From Suilimivivens sp964402925 (GTDB lineage Bacteria > Bacillota > Clostridia > Lachnospirales > Lachnospiraceae), in the NCBI GenBank assembly GCA_964402925.1, contig CAYOED010000005.1, forward strand, positions 1 to 64,000: a DNA stretch of 64,000 nucleotides, written 5' to 3'. The translations under genes were made by a program, and so were the position numbers. This document shows, piece by piece, positions 26,701 to 35,116 of the stretch (positions within the stretch are counted from its first letter, which is position 1; every line of letters starts with the position of its first letter). The notes under the pieces are model-generated. The model had not been told where the DNA came from, made no database searches, and was given only the letters and a program-made list of their open reading frames with translations.

Positions 26701-27321
26701 ATGGGTATTGTTATGATAAAGACAGTTGTTTTTGATATGGATGGCACTCTTATTGACTCAGAAGCCCTAATCATGAAGGCATGGCAGAAGATTGCTGCGC
26801 AGGATGGGATTGCAGATATTGAACAGACCATGATGAGATGCATCGGCGTTACAACAGCAGAAACAGAAGCTATTTTTTATCAGGTATATGGAAAAGACTT
26901 CCCCTACAAGAAGTATCAGACGCTGGGCTCTAAGCTCTATCACGCAGAAATAGAAAAGAACGGGCTTCCTGTTAAGCCCGGTGTCTATGAACTGTTTGAC
27001 TTCCTTAAGAAAAACGGTTTTCAGATTGGTCTTGCCTCCTCCACCAGAGAGGAAATCGTCCGCAGTGAAATGGAAAGCATTGGGCTTCTTGATTCTTTTG
27101 AGGTAATCGTCGGCGGAGACATGGTTACCCACAGCAAACCACACCCGGAAATCTATTTGAAATCCTGTGAGTTACTGGGTGTTTCTCCCTGCGACTGCTA
27201 CGCAGTAGAAGATTCCCCAAACGGAATCCGCTCTGCCTATCATGCCGGGATGAAGCCCCTGATGGTGCCTGATCCGGGAGCGCGACGACGTTGGAATATT
27301 TACCTATCCTGTGCGGACTAA
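26701..27321 (+). CDS. HAD-superfamily hydrolase (beta-phosphoglucomutase-like), odd C-terminus
   Basis: 206 residues from ATG at 26701; a start at 26713 (MIKTVVFDMDGT) is equally possible. HAD motif I is FDMDGTLIDSE, with the helical cap between; motif II is ASSTREE, motif III lysine is in SKPHPEIYL, and motif IV is VEDSPNGIRSA. Likely a small phosphatase or phosphomutase for sugar phosphates. The usual closing sequence after MVPD is missing: the chain runs into PGARRRWNIYLSCAD and stops, so a frameshift or 3' rearrangement around 27275-27290 is possible. A TATAAT at 26675-26680 is a plausible -10; the -35 is weak. First plus-strand gene in the window. Confidence 0.8.
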   Translation: MGIVMIKTVVFDMDGTLIDSEALIMKAWQKIAAQDGIADIEQTMMRCIGVTTAETEAIFYQVYGKDFPYKKYQTLGSKLYHAEIEKNGLPVKPGVYELFDFLKKNGFQIGLASSTREEIVRSEMESIGLLDSFEVIVGGDMVTHSKPHPEIYLKSCELLGVSPCDCYAVEDSPNGIRSAYHAGMKPLMVPDPGARRRWNIYLSCAD

Positions 27322-27364
27322 TGGCTCTCCCGTAAAAACTAACACCTGTAAGCTGTAATGCCCT

Positions 27365-28429
27365 CTACGGCTTGCAACCGGAACAAAAGCCTGTAAATCC
27401 AGCCCTCACCGCTTCCTCCTTTGATTCAAATATCACCTGATTCCATTCTTTCGGAAGGGAATTGCAGGTGGAACGATGCAGTTTCCTATTATTTTTATTT
27501 CCCACATAGTAATCGTCCTGCCATGCTGACTCTGTTTCTGTATTCCACGTCAGTTCCATCCCATCAGATATGGCAATGATACTCCCCATCTCGTCCGTAC
27601 GGAAAATTTCTGCTCCCGCATCCTCTAATATGGTCATCGTCTCTTTATGGGGATGTCCATAACCATTTTCTTTTCCACAGCTTATCACTGCATATTCCGG
27701 CGACACTGCTTCTACAAATTCCGCGCTTGACGCATCATGACTTCCGTGATGCCCCGCTTTTAACACGTCCGCATCTAAAAGAAGACCGTTACCCAGCATA
27801 TCCTTCTCTGCCTGAATCTCCGCATCTCCTGTAAAAATAAAAGCATTCTCTCCATGCACCAGCCTGATTCCAACAGAATAGTTATTGATATTATTCCCAT
27901 AGTCCTCTTCATTAGGCGCAATAATTGTAAAGAAAGCATCTCCCAAATGGTAGGTTTCTCCCACCCGGGGAGCTGTACTTTCATAATTTTTATACTCCAT
28001 GGCTTCAAGTACGTCTCTGTAGGTCGCCGTATCCACTGCAACATCCGGCAGTATCACCTTATCGCAATCGTACTTTAAAAGAATGACGTCCATTCCTCCA
28101 ATATGATCCGCTTCCGGATGGCTTCCAATCACATAATCCAAATGGTCGATCCCATGCCGCATCAGGTAGAACTGCAAAAGAACGCTTTTATCATTCTCCC
28201 CCGTATCAAACAGCATGGCATGACCATCACAGATGATCAAAGTGGCATCTCCCTGTCCTACATCAATGAAATGGACCTCCATCCTGCCGGATACATCCTC
28301 TGTTTCTTCCTGCATCCATTCTGCCTGCATTTCCTTTATGGCAGAATCTGTCTTGTCCGCACAGAAAGAAAACAAAAGCATGACCATCAGCATGCACAGT
28401 GCCATAAGGAGCCCTGTCCGCTTTCTCAT
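27365..28429 (-). CDS. Secreted metallo-beta-lactamase-fold hydrolase (ComEC-type) with Cys-rich tail
   Basis: 354 residues from ATG at 28429, four bases after the preceding stop. An N-terminal hydrophobic signal ending near FSFC could be a lipoprotein or ordinary signal. The central domain is the ComEC C-terminal type of MBL fold: FIDVGQGDATLI, SHPEADHIGGMD (HxxxDH metal site), FTGDAE and KAGHHGSHDASS. Relatives cleave DNA or other phosphodiesters; substrate here unknown. After about residue 305 comes a small domain, YVGNKNNRKLHRSTCNSLP ... FCSGCKP, like the Ada-type metal-binding module appended to secreted nucleases. Its cysteines suggest one zinc site. Confidence 0.87.
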   Translation of the reverse strand: MRKRTGLLMALCMLMVMLLFSFCADKTDSAIKEMQAEWMQEETEDVSGRMEVHFIDVGQGDATLIICDGHAMLFDTGENDKSVLLQFYLMRHGIDHLDYVIGSHPEADHIGGMDVILLKYDCDKVILPDVAVDTATYRDVLEAMEYKNYESTAPRVGETYHLGDAFFTIIAPNEEDYGNNINNYSVGIRLVHGENAFIFTGDAEIQAEKDMLGNGLLLDADVLKAGHHGSHDASSAEFVEAVSPEYAVISCGKENGYGHPHKETMTILEDAGAEIFRTDEMGSIIAISDGMELTWNTETESAWQDDYYVGNKNNRKLHRSTCNSLPKEWNQVIFESKEEAVRAGFTGFCSGCKP

Positions 28430-28433
28430 ATTA

Positions 28434-28832
28434 TCAGTCTCCCGCCTTAGCATGCATCGCTGCATGTTCCTTTTTCAATTCACCAAACAGTGTATAGGCA
28501 TTCCACTCCTGATTGATCGGTGTCATTATCGCTTTATATGGAATTTTTCCACATGCCGGATTCGATCTGAGAAGTGCCAGAAATTTTTCCAGTTTCTCGT
28601 CGCTTAATCCTGCAAATACGATCATCTGTCCGCCTAAATCCCGCATACTGCCGGGACCTGCACTGGAAATCTTTTCATCCGTCACAAGCATTTTAAGCGG
28701 TATACCATATTCTTCCTTAGATACACATCTGCCTGTAATCTGAAGAATATAAAGCACCATCTGTACTGCCTTAATCTGCTGTCCATCCTCAAAGCCAAAT
28801 AACAGCACTCTTTCCCTGTCACTTGCGTTCAT
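28434..28832 (-). CDS. DUF3783-like protein
   Basis: 132 residues, soluble and mixed alpha/beta. From memory it matches DUF3783, a short clostridial family: VLLFGFEDGQQIKAVQMVL at the start, MIVFAGLSDEKLEKFLALLR in the middle and the closing IPYKAIMTPINQEWNAYTLFGELKKEH are the recurring features. No catalytic residues stand out. The gene is 13 bases after the glucosaminidase stop and 4 bases before the MBL-fold gene, so these three are probably one transcript. Confidence 0.75.
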   Translation of the reverse strand: MNASDRERVLLFGFEDGQQIKAVQMVLYILQITGRCVSKEEYGIPLKMLVTDEKISSAGPGSMRDLGGQMIVFAGLSDEKLEKFLALLRSNPACGKIPYKAIMTPINQEWNAYTLFGELKKEHAAMHAKAGD

Positions 28833-28845
28833 ATACTCCGTTTCC

Positions 28846-31755
28846 TTAATCCTCTTCCATCAACATTTTTCTAAAGATAAGATAAATTCCGATTCCTATT
28901 CCTGCACTGATAAGAATAATCAAAGCGATCACACCCGCTGCCTTTGCGGGTTCCTTGGTAGGCATTTCCGCCTTTATGTAGGCCTGCGCCTTTATAATCT
29001 CTTTCGCCTTTTCATCCAGAAGCGTATCTCTGATATCATCGCTGATGATGATAACATAATCCGATGCATGTCTGAATTCATAGTTTGCCCTGCCTGTACT
29101 GCTCACCTGTGTTGCACACATAAATTCAAAAGCATTTGTCATTTCATTATAATAGAACAGATTTGCATACTGTCCGGGCTGTGCCTTTTCAAGTTTCACA
29201 GACAGTTGTGCTGTGAATCCAAATGTGCCTTCATGAGCAAGTGACATTTCTATGTAATTTTCATGTTCAGCCAGTGCATTCAACATCTCTTTCGGTATCT
29301 GACTTGTTCCAAGTCTGACTCCCATGTCGATATCTTCCAAGAATTCATCTTCCATCGTGCTTCCATCAATGATCCAGTTAATCTGATCATTAATCTGAAC
29401 CATCACTTTTATTCCCTGCTCTTTTATTTGTCTCAGACTTTCAGCATAAACCATACCCGTCTGCCCTGCCTTCATAATTGCCGTATCCTCCTCTGCCGTC
29501 TGAGGCTTAGGGGTAGCTGCTGCTATAGTCAAGCCCGTGGAACTCGTATTTTCCTGCGCGCTCACCGGATAGGATGTATTTTCTGCTGGTTTCGTATTAT
29601 CTGTGCCGTAGGTTATTCCTGTCTCCTCTCCCTGAACAGATTCCTGCTGACTTTCCTGGAACGAAGATGTTTCTGCCAGCTGCAATGCAGGTTCAACCGA
29701 AGGTTGCGCCGTAGACTGTGACACGGGCTGTACTGTCGGCTGTGCCGTGGGCTGCGCTGTCGGCTGTGCTGTGGGCTGCGCTGTCGGCTGTGCCGTGGGC
29801 TGTGCTGTCGGCTGTGCCGTGGGCTGCGCTGTCGGCTGTGCCGTGGGCTGCGCTGTCGGCTTATCCGTTGGAGTTGCCGACGGTCTTTCTGTCGCTGCCG
29901 GCTTGTCCGTTGGAGCTTCTATTGCTGCAGGTTTCACTGTCGGTGTTTCCGTAGGCTTCGCTTCTGGGGTTGCCGTAGGTTCAGGCTTTATTGTAGGGGT
30001 TGCCGTAGGCTTCATTGTAGGGGTTGCTGCAGGCTCCAGCTCAGGGGTTGCCGTAGGCTTCATCGTAGGGGTTGCTGTAGGCTTCATTGTAGGGGTTGCT
30101 GTAGGCTTCATTGTAGGGGTTGCCGTAGGAGGCGCTGTCGGCACCATCGTCGGCTTCAACGTAGGCGTTGCCGTCGGTACTGGCGTAGGTTTCGCCGTGG
30201 GTGTCGCTGTCGGTTTTGCCGTAGGCGTTACCTGCGCCGGAATCGGGCATGCGCTTGCCGGCATATTCTCATAAACCGGAATTTTGAACACAAATGAGTT
30301 ATCCAGCGAATTAATTTTACTGTATGCTGTCTTTACCATCTGGGATTCCGTATATGGCGCCATGATATTCTGCATGTACTGATGGGTATATAAAGTACCA
30401 TCACTTGCATCCACATCGAACTTCTGAAGATACAAAGTGTCCTGTCCCCTTAAAATGTAGCTTTGGGACAGAATCCCCGATCCGCCTTTTATAGATGCAT
30501 ACGGAGAACTCCAGCCTTCCTTGACTGCTTTTGCAAGTCCAGACTCCACAATCTGCTTTGTGGTAGTTCCCGAAGCTCCGATATTAAAATAGTTGTAGTA
30601 GCCTCTGTATGCCGGAACCGCATCATAATTTCCGGAAATCAATGCCGATTTTCCATCACCTTGTTCCTGATAGACACGACACGCCAAATGAAAAGGGCTC
30701 ACCTTGAGCGAAACACCCACTTGGAAAAACGCATCTGCGTACGTCATTCCTGCTCCCGGCAGTTCTCCTTTCATAAATGTACCATTCAATATATTCTGGA
30801 CAGCCGCTTTTGAATGATAAGATGGATTGTACGTCAATTGCTCAAACTGAAAAATTCTGGTTTCATCCAGGAAATTTCTGGGATCAAGGTAATACTTGAC
30901 CGCTGCTTCCGATGCATAATACCATCCCGGGCTGTGATACCCATTACGATATGCTGCCCCCATCACGCTGTTGATCAGGCTTCTTCCTGTAGAGTTTTCG
31001 CTGTCTACCACCTTTTGCCAATCAAGCCCTGTATTCTGTCTTACAAAAGTCCAGTTTGGATGCATCTGCTTTAACTGTGTCAGCTTGTCCCTATAAGATG
31101 CGGGAAATTGTTCTATATCCGGATACCCGTTCAAATCTGCGGCAAACATAGCTATTTTGGCAAAATAATTATTTTCCCATGCAGTAAATATCTCATTAGA
31201 ATATGCAAGATAATTCCGATCAACATAACCTGTGTATGAATCTCCATTATGCTCAACTGATACTCTATACCAGATGGTATAGTCCTGATCCAGTGCCACA
31301 CCATTGATCAGAACGGTTGTTCCTGAAGGTAACCATACTAAGTCTTCACTGTTTATGTCCGGCTCTTTTTTCAGACCATAATAGTCACAAAGATAGATAA
31401 GCGCCATTAAAGGATCCTGCCCAGCAATTTTGCTAAGCGCATCTTGCGCTTCCTTTATATATTCCTCAAATTCCCCATCCGTCTCATCTTCGTCTGTGCC
31501 CTGTTGACTTTCCTGTGAATTGTCCGTCAGACTTTCGGATGTGTTTTCAGAAGTATTTTCAGACAACTGATCCTGCCAATCCTGCTCTATATCATTCCCA
31601 TCCGCTTTATCTGTATTTTCTTTCGAAGGCTGCCCGCTATCCTGTACGCCTTCTGCTCCACTATATCCCGACTCCGTTGCCCATACCCCAAAGCCTGACT
31701 GCATGAAGATTGCGATACACAATATAAACGTAAAAATGCCTTTATTTTTGCTCAT
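28846..31755 (-). CDS. Secreted N-acetylglucosaminidase-type wall hydrolase with Pro/Thr repeats
   Basis: 969 residues. Signal peptide about 1-27 (ending GVWATES), an acidic Ser/Glu-rich stretch to about 90, an SH3-like module about 115-190 (TVLINGVALDQDYTIWYRV) and a glucosaminidase-type catalytic domain about 205-480. In the latter LKQMHPNWTFVRQNTGLDW and RVYQEQGDG are typical, the Glu of YQEQG being a candidate catalytic acid. A low-complexity wall-spanning linker follows (about 500-700): PTATPTMK- and PTAQ-type repeats. A strand-rich domain (about 770-930) and a C-terminal membrane helix with a short basic tail (RKMLMEED region) end the chain. It should be anchored in the membrane with its catalytic domain reaching into the wall. 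It has its own promoter. Confidence 0.88.
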   Translation of the reverse strand: MSKNKGIFTFILCIAIFMQSGFGVWATESGYSGAEGVQDSGQPSKENTDKADGNDIEQDWQDQLSENTSENTSESLTDNSQESQQGTDEDETDGEFEEYIKEAQDALSKIAGQDPLMALIYLCDYYGLKKEPDINSEDLVWLPSGTTVLINGVALDQDYTIWYRVSVEHNGDSYTGYVDRNYLAYSNEIFTAWENNYFAKIAMFAADLNGYPDIEQFPASYRDKLTQLKQMHPNWTFVRQNTGLDWQKVVDSENSTGRSLINSVMGAAYRNGYHSPGWYYASEAAVKYYLDPRNFLDETRIFQFEQLTYNPSYHSKAAVQNILNGTFMKGELPGAGMTYADAFFQVGVSLKVSPFHLACRVYQEQGDGKSALISGNYDAVPAYRGYYNYFNIGASGTTTKQIVESGLAKAVKEGWSSPYASIKGGSGILSQSYILRGQDTLYLQKFDVDASDGTLYTHQYMQNIMAPYTESQMVKTAYSKINSLDNSFVFKIPVYENMPASACPIPAQVTPTAKPTATPTAKPTPVPTATPTLKPTMVPTAPPTATPTMKPTATPTMKPTATPTMKPTATPELEPAATPTMKPTATPTIKPEPTATPEAKPTETPTVKPAAIEAPTDKPAATERPSATPTDKPTAQPTAQPTAQPTAQPTAQPTAQPTAQPTAQPTAQPTAQPTVQPVSQSTAQPSVEPALQLAETSSFQESQQESVQGEETGITYGTDNTKPAENTSYPVSAQENTSSTGLTIAAATPKPQTAEEDTAIMKAGQTGMVYAESLRQIKEQGIKVMVQINDQINWIIDGSTMEDEFLEDIDMGVRLGTSQIPKEMLNALAEHENYIEMSLAHEGTFGFTAQLSVKLEKAQPGQYANLFYYNEMTNAFEFMCATQVSSTGRANYEFRHASDYVIIISDDIRDTLLDEKAKEIIKAQAYIKAEMPTKEPAKAAGVIALIILISAGIGIGIYLIFRKMLMEED
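29725..29860 (-). repeat. 12-base tandem repeat coding PTAQ units
   Basis: Eleven consecutive 12-base units encode ten PTAQ and one PTVQ. Adjacent units alternate in sequence so that 24-base super-units recur nearly unchanged. The unit length is a multiple of three, so slippage would change linker length without shifting frame. It adjoins a looser PTATPTMKP-type repeat at about 29990-30230. Confidence 0.9.
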
Positions 31756-31800
31756 TTGTACTCCTAAATATTCGTTTAAAGGTATTAGTTGACGTTATAT

Positions 31801-31829
31801 ACCTTACTATATTCCCCAAATTATGTCAA
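31801..31829 (-). promoter_or_regulatory. Promoter of the glucosaminidase gene
   Basis: Minus-strand TTGACA (31824-31829), 17-base spacer, TAAGGT (31801-31806). The -35 is perfect, the -10 only fair. It lies between the sigF stop and the glucosaminidase start, about 45 bases before the ATG. Confidence 0.55.
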
Positions 31830-31867
31830 CCGGTAAAATCAAATACAATGTTTTTGTCATATAAATC

Positions 31868-32596
31868 TTACTGTACATCTGCCATCTTTTGCCGCATGCC
31901 CAGCAATATTTTCTTTTCCAGACGGCTCACCTGCACCTGACTGATTCCCAGTGCTTTGGCAACCTCTGTCTGTGTTTTATCCTGATAATACCTGAGCCGG
32001 ATCAATTTCTGCTCCTTTTGAGTTAAATCGCTTATCAACTGCCGCACGACCAGATGGTTTATAACCGTCTCCTGTTCATTCTGCTTGTCATCTGCAAGCT
32101 GATCCACCATGAATATCTCACTCCCGTCATTTTGATAGACCGACTTATAGATTGATTCCACCTGCACATTTGCATCCATAGCAAGTACTACTTCCTCCGC
32201 AGAAAGCGCTGCCTCCCCTGCCACCTCTGCAAGAGTCGGCTCACGATTCAGCTGATTGCCAAGCCTTTCTCTGGCATATTTTACCCGCATTCCATTTTCT
32301 TTTAAAGTCCGGGATACTTTTACCATTCCATCATCCCTGATAAATCGTTTGATTTCTCCGGTTATCAAGGGAACAGCATACGTGGAAAATTTAACATCAT
32401 AACTTGTATTGAATTTATCTATGGACTTTATAAGCCCTATCACACCTATCTGAAACAGATCCTCCGGATCATATCCTCTACCTGCAAAACGCTTCACTAT
32501 ATGGCGCACCAGTCCCAGATTTTGTTCTATCAGTATTTCTCTCGCTTCCTTTTCTCCTGCTTGTGCCCTCTCGATCAGTACCGCGTTCTCTATCAT
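31868..32596 (-). CDS. sigF: Sporulation sigma factor SigF
   Basis: 242 residues. Sigma-70 family without region 1: region 2 contains NLGLVRHIVKRFAGRGYDPEDLFQIGVIGLIKSIDKF and the -10-binding FSTYAVPLITGEIKRFIRDD. Region 3 follows, and region 4 ends with the helix-turn-helix QTEVAKALGISQVQVSRLEK. Directs forespore transcription after septation; held inactive by SpoIIAB. It starts 3 bases after the spoIIAB stop, with AGAGG in the spoIIAB 3' end. Confidence 0.96.
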   Translation of the reverse strand: MIENAVLIERAQAGEKEAREILIEQNLGLVRHIVKRFAGRGYDPEDLFQIGVIGLIKSIDKFNTSYDVKFSTYAVPLITGEIKRFIRDDGMVKVSRTLKENGMRVKYARERLGNQLNREPTLAEVAGEAALSAEEVVLAMDANVQVESIYKSVYQNDGSEIFMVDQLADDKQNEQETVINHLVVRQLISDLTQKEQKLIRLRYYQDKTQTEVAKALGISQVQVSRLEKKILLGMRQKMADVQ

Positions 32597-32599
32597 AGG

Positions 32600-33094
32600 C
32601 TATTCCTCTTGCCTGATCCATGATGTGATTCCCAGTTTCTTCTTCATCTGCACGACCGTGCCTTCCCCCGGTCTGGATATCACCTCCAGATCATCCATGA
32701 ATGCTTCCATAAATGCAAATCCCATCCCTGATCTATCCATCTCCGGCTTCGTCGTAAAAAGGGGCTCCATTGCCTGTTCAATATCTTCAATTCCCTTTCC
32801 CGTATCTTTAACCTCCACCTGAAGAACATCCTCTTCTATCAGGCAGTGCAGATAAATCTGATGATTCTCCTCCGATTGGTTTTCTCTTTCATACTCTGCA
32901 TCATAACCATGAATAATAGCATTGGTAACAGCCTCTGAGACCGCCGTTTTAATATCCGATATTTCTTCAATTGTGGGATTTAAAGGTGCCACAAACGCCG
33001 CAACTGCTATTCTGGCAAAAGCTTCATTCACTGAAACCGCATCAAATGTAAGATGCATTTCATTTTTTAAAATGGTATTACTTCCTGTTTCCAT
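32600..33094 (-). CDS. spoIIAB: Anti-sigma F factor SpoIIAB
   Basis: 164 residues. GHKL serine kinase that binds SigF and phosphorylates SpoIIAA. ATP-site motifs are TAVSEAVTNAIIHGY (N box), VEVKDTGKGIEDIE (G1, DxGxG) and RSGMGFAFMEAFMD (G2). It carries roughly 15 more residues than I expect at the C-terminus (LGITSWIRQEE). The start has AAGGAAAAG upstream. Middle gene of the classic three-gene spoIIA operon, 22 bases after spoIIAA. Confidence 0.96.
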   Translation of the reverse strand: METGSNTILKNEMHLTFDAVSVNEAFARIAVAAFVAPLNPTIEEISDIKTAVSEAVTNAIIHGYDAEYERENQSEENHQIYLHCLIEEDVLQVEVKDTGKGIEDIEQAMEPLFTTKPEMDRSGMGFAFMEAFMDDLEVISRPGEGTVVQMKKKLGITSWIRQEE

Positions 33095-33116
33095 ATTCTT
33101 TTCCTTTCAACACTCC

Positions 33117-33425
33117 TTATTCCATGATTTCAATAACTTTATGTAAACCACAAATCATCAAGGTCCTTCTGATACGCATGTCCGTATTAATTGCGAACAC
33201 TTTTCCTCCAAAATATGATATTTTCTTATATCTTCCGATTATGATTCCTATTCCGGAGCTGTCCATAAAACGAGTATCTTCAAAGTCAAAGACAACATTC
33301 CCTACTCCTTCCCTCATAATGTATTCATCGGCTGTCTTACTTATGTAAACCGATTTGTGATGATCCACCTCCTGCGGCATCCTGACCATCAAATAATTGT
33401 CAATCACCTTAAAATTTTCTTCCAT
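33117..33425 (-). CDS. spoIIAA: Anti-anti-sigma factor SpoIIAA
   Basis: 102 residues from ATG at 33425, with GGAAGGGG upstream; seven extra codons upstream lack a site. STAS-domain protein. The phosphorylatable serine is in FMDSSGIGIIIGRYK, the expected position. Dephosphorylated SpoIIAA frees SigF from SpoIIAB. First gene of the operon. In other spore formers this operon has a SigH promoter; I could not find a convincing one in the hairpin-rich 260 bases upstream. Confidence 0.95.
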   Translation of the reverse strand: MEENFKVIDNYLMVRMPQEVDHHKSVYISKTADEYIMREGVGNVVFDFEDTRFMDSSGIGIIIGRYKKISYFGGKVFAINTDMRIRRTLMICGLHKVIEIME

Positions 33426-33441
33426 ATCGCTTCCCCTTCCT

Positions 33442-33466
33442 AACAAACGCTGTCACGCTTCGCGAG
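33442..33466 (-). repeat. Dispersed 25-base repeat, copy 1
   Basis: Minus-strand CTCGCGAAGCGTGACAGCGT plus TTGTT. It matches copy 2 at 38368-38392 at 24 of 25 positions. This copy lies in the spoIIAA leader, ending about 10 bases before its Shine-Dalgarno. Confidence 0.85.
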
Positions 33467-33487
33467 TCAGCTTATTGTAACAAAAAA

Positions 33488-33622
33488 GGTAACTATTCAG
33501 TACAGGTCGAAGCATTTACTGCTGAGACCGTAAGAATATGATTCAGGCATGCAAAATCCCATTGCCGTAGGCAATTTAGGATGGATTTTGCATTGTAACT
33601 GTGAAGGTACTGAACAGTTACC
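33488..33622. repeat. Nested palindrome upstream of spoIIA
   Basis: Outer arms GGTAACTATTCAGTAC (33488-33503) and GTACTGAACAGTTACC (33607-33622) pair with one mismatch. Inside, ATGCAAAATCCCA (33549-33561) pairs with TGGATTTTGCAT (33582-33593), capped by TTGCC-GTA-GGCAA. On the minus strand the outer stem is followed by six T, so it could also act as a terminator ahead of spoIIAA. It directly follows the terminator of the TPR gene. Smallest of the four palindromic elements. Confidence 0.85.
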
Positions 33623-33653
33623 AAAAAAGAGAACAAACTCATGTCTGTTCTCT
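33623..33653 (-). terminator. Intrinsic terminator of the folC-TPR operon
   Basis: Minus-strand AGAGAACA / TGTTCTCT, an 8-bp stem with a 10-base loop, followed by a run of six T, 35 bases after the TPR gene stop. The T-run abuts the outer arm of the adjacent palindrome. Confidence 0.85.
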
Positions 33654-33687
33654 TTTGTGTACTGGTTATTTGATTTTTCTGACAATG

Positions 33688-35112
33688 TTAATCCGCATTG
33701 TTGATTTCAGCCAGATAAGTTTCTGATCGGTTTGCTATCTCTGTATCGGGAAAATTATCAATTACCTCCGCATAAAGTTCCTTAGCCTTATTATCATCAC
33801 CGTTTCTCCGATAACTGTTTGCCAGATGATACAAAGCATCGCCATTCGTATTATCGTATTGATATGCTCTTGCCAGATTTGGTATCGCCGCTTCGTAATC
33901 ATCAGCACGATAGCTTGCATATCCGGCATTATAGTAATAAGCCACCAGCTTCTCCCCTACCAGCTCCAAAAAATCATCATACAACGCAGTAAATGCGTTT
34001 GTCTTATCCTGAGCGCCGTCCTTACTGTCCTCGTCTTCGTCTAGCGCCTCCAAGTAAACTGCAATCGTTTGTATATCATTGGGGTCCTTCAAGTATGCGC
34101 CAACTGCCATCATAAGCCCATCCGTTGCTTTTAGCGTTCCGTCTGTTCCCTGATAAGAGGAAATCTCCTCCACAAGCTGCGCATTTTCATCCGTAAGCTT
34201 TTGCACCTTCTGTTCCAATTCATCAATGGTTGCTGTCTTGGCATCAGATTGTTCACTGACTGCCCGCAGTTCCTTGTTGATATCCGCTTTCGCGTTTCGA
34301 ATCTGCCCCGGCAGGATTAGAAAACATGCGATTGCAACACCGATGATTACACCAATCCCTAAATTCAGCAAAGTGGAAATGCCCTTCGTTTCCTTCATAT
34401 TTATCGGCTGAATAATCGTTTCGTTGCCGCTTTGGTAACGCACCACATTTTCTCTGGGCATTTTCTTTTTGGAAGTATTCTTAACTGCTTCTTCCGGCAT
34501 CAACATATGCTCCACTTCTTTCATATAACGGAGCGTTGTCGTATTATTCGTATCGATTTTGCAGCATTTTTCCAATTCTCTATGCGCCTTTTCCCATTCC
34601 TCTGCAACAATGTACAAAAGGGCAAGCAGCTGATGCGCTCTCACATACTTGGGATTATAGGAAAGCACTTTCTTAAGCTGGATTACAGCCAGATCCTGGC
34701 TGTCTTGATAGCAGTAAATCAATGCCTGATTATATTTTTTGATGGTCTGATTAATTGCATCAAGCCTTGCCTGATTTGTCTGGATCATGTCAATATAATC
34801 ATCTGCAATGTTCTTTTGGGGCCGGAGATTTTTGCTGATGACCCATTCGCCCAGCGCCGAAACCACTTCGCCCATTTCAAAATATACAAGACCTAAGAGA
34901 TTTCTTGCATCAATATTATTTTTGTTAAATTTTAAACTTTGCCGTAAGCTGACAATTGCCCCGGATAAATCTCTTACCGTCGCTTTTTCCAGTCCATCAT
35001 TATAAAAACGATTGGACAAAGATAAAATTTTCTTATAAAGAGACACATCCGTACCACAACTCGTACAAAAATCGTGTTCTGACAAACGGCATCCACATTT
35101 ATAACAAATCAT
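33688..35112 (-). CDS. Zinc-ribbon, TPR, single-pass membrane protein
   Basis: 474 residues. An N-terminal zinc ribbon with cysteines 3, 6, 16 and 19 opens a TPR array (about 25-205; GAIVSLRQSLKFNKNNIDARNLLGLVYFEMGE is a clear unit). A basic linker, one membrane helix near 247-268 (LGIGVIIGVAIACFLIL), a coiled coil (about 280-315) and a second TPR set at the C-terminus (YNAGYASYRADDYEAAIPNLARAY, ALYHLANSYRRNGDDNKAKELYAEVI) complete it. No signal peptide, so the N-terminal half should be cytoplasmic and the C-terminal half outside. An assembly or scaffold role is inferred. It starts five bases after the small ORF. Confidence 0.85.
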   Translation of the reverse strand: MICYKCGCRLSEHDFCTSCGTDVSLYKKILSLSNRFYNDGLEKATVRDLSGAIVSLRQSLKFNKNNIDARNLLGLVYFEMGEVVSALGEWVISKNLRPQKNIADDYIDMIQTNQARLDAINQTIKKYNQALIYCYQDSQDLAVIQLKKVLSYNPKYVRAHQLLALLYIVAEEWEKAHRELEKCCKIDTNNTTTLRYMKEVEHMLMPEEAVKNTSKKKMPRENVVRYQSGNETIIQPINMKETKGISTLLNLGIGVIIGVAIACFLILPGQIRNAKADINKELRAVSEQSDAKTATIDELEQKVQKLTDENAQLVEEISSYQGTDGTLKATDGLMMAVGAYLKDPNDIQTIAVYLEALDEDEDSKDGAQDKTNAFTALYDDFLELVGEKLVAYYYNAGYASYRADDYEAAIPNLARAYQYDNTNGDALYHLANSYRRNGDDNKAKELYAEVIDNFPDTEIANRSETYLAEINNAD

Positions 35113-35116
35113 GCCG

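Noticed and set aside
29725..29860. CRISPR-like tandem repeats
   Set aside because: Units are 12 bases without spacers and translate to PTAQ within an intact secreted protein.
33426..33687. SigH promoter for spoIIA
   Set aside because: Expected from other spore formers, but no pair of boxes with proper spacing was convincing in the hairpin-rich leader.
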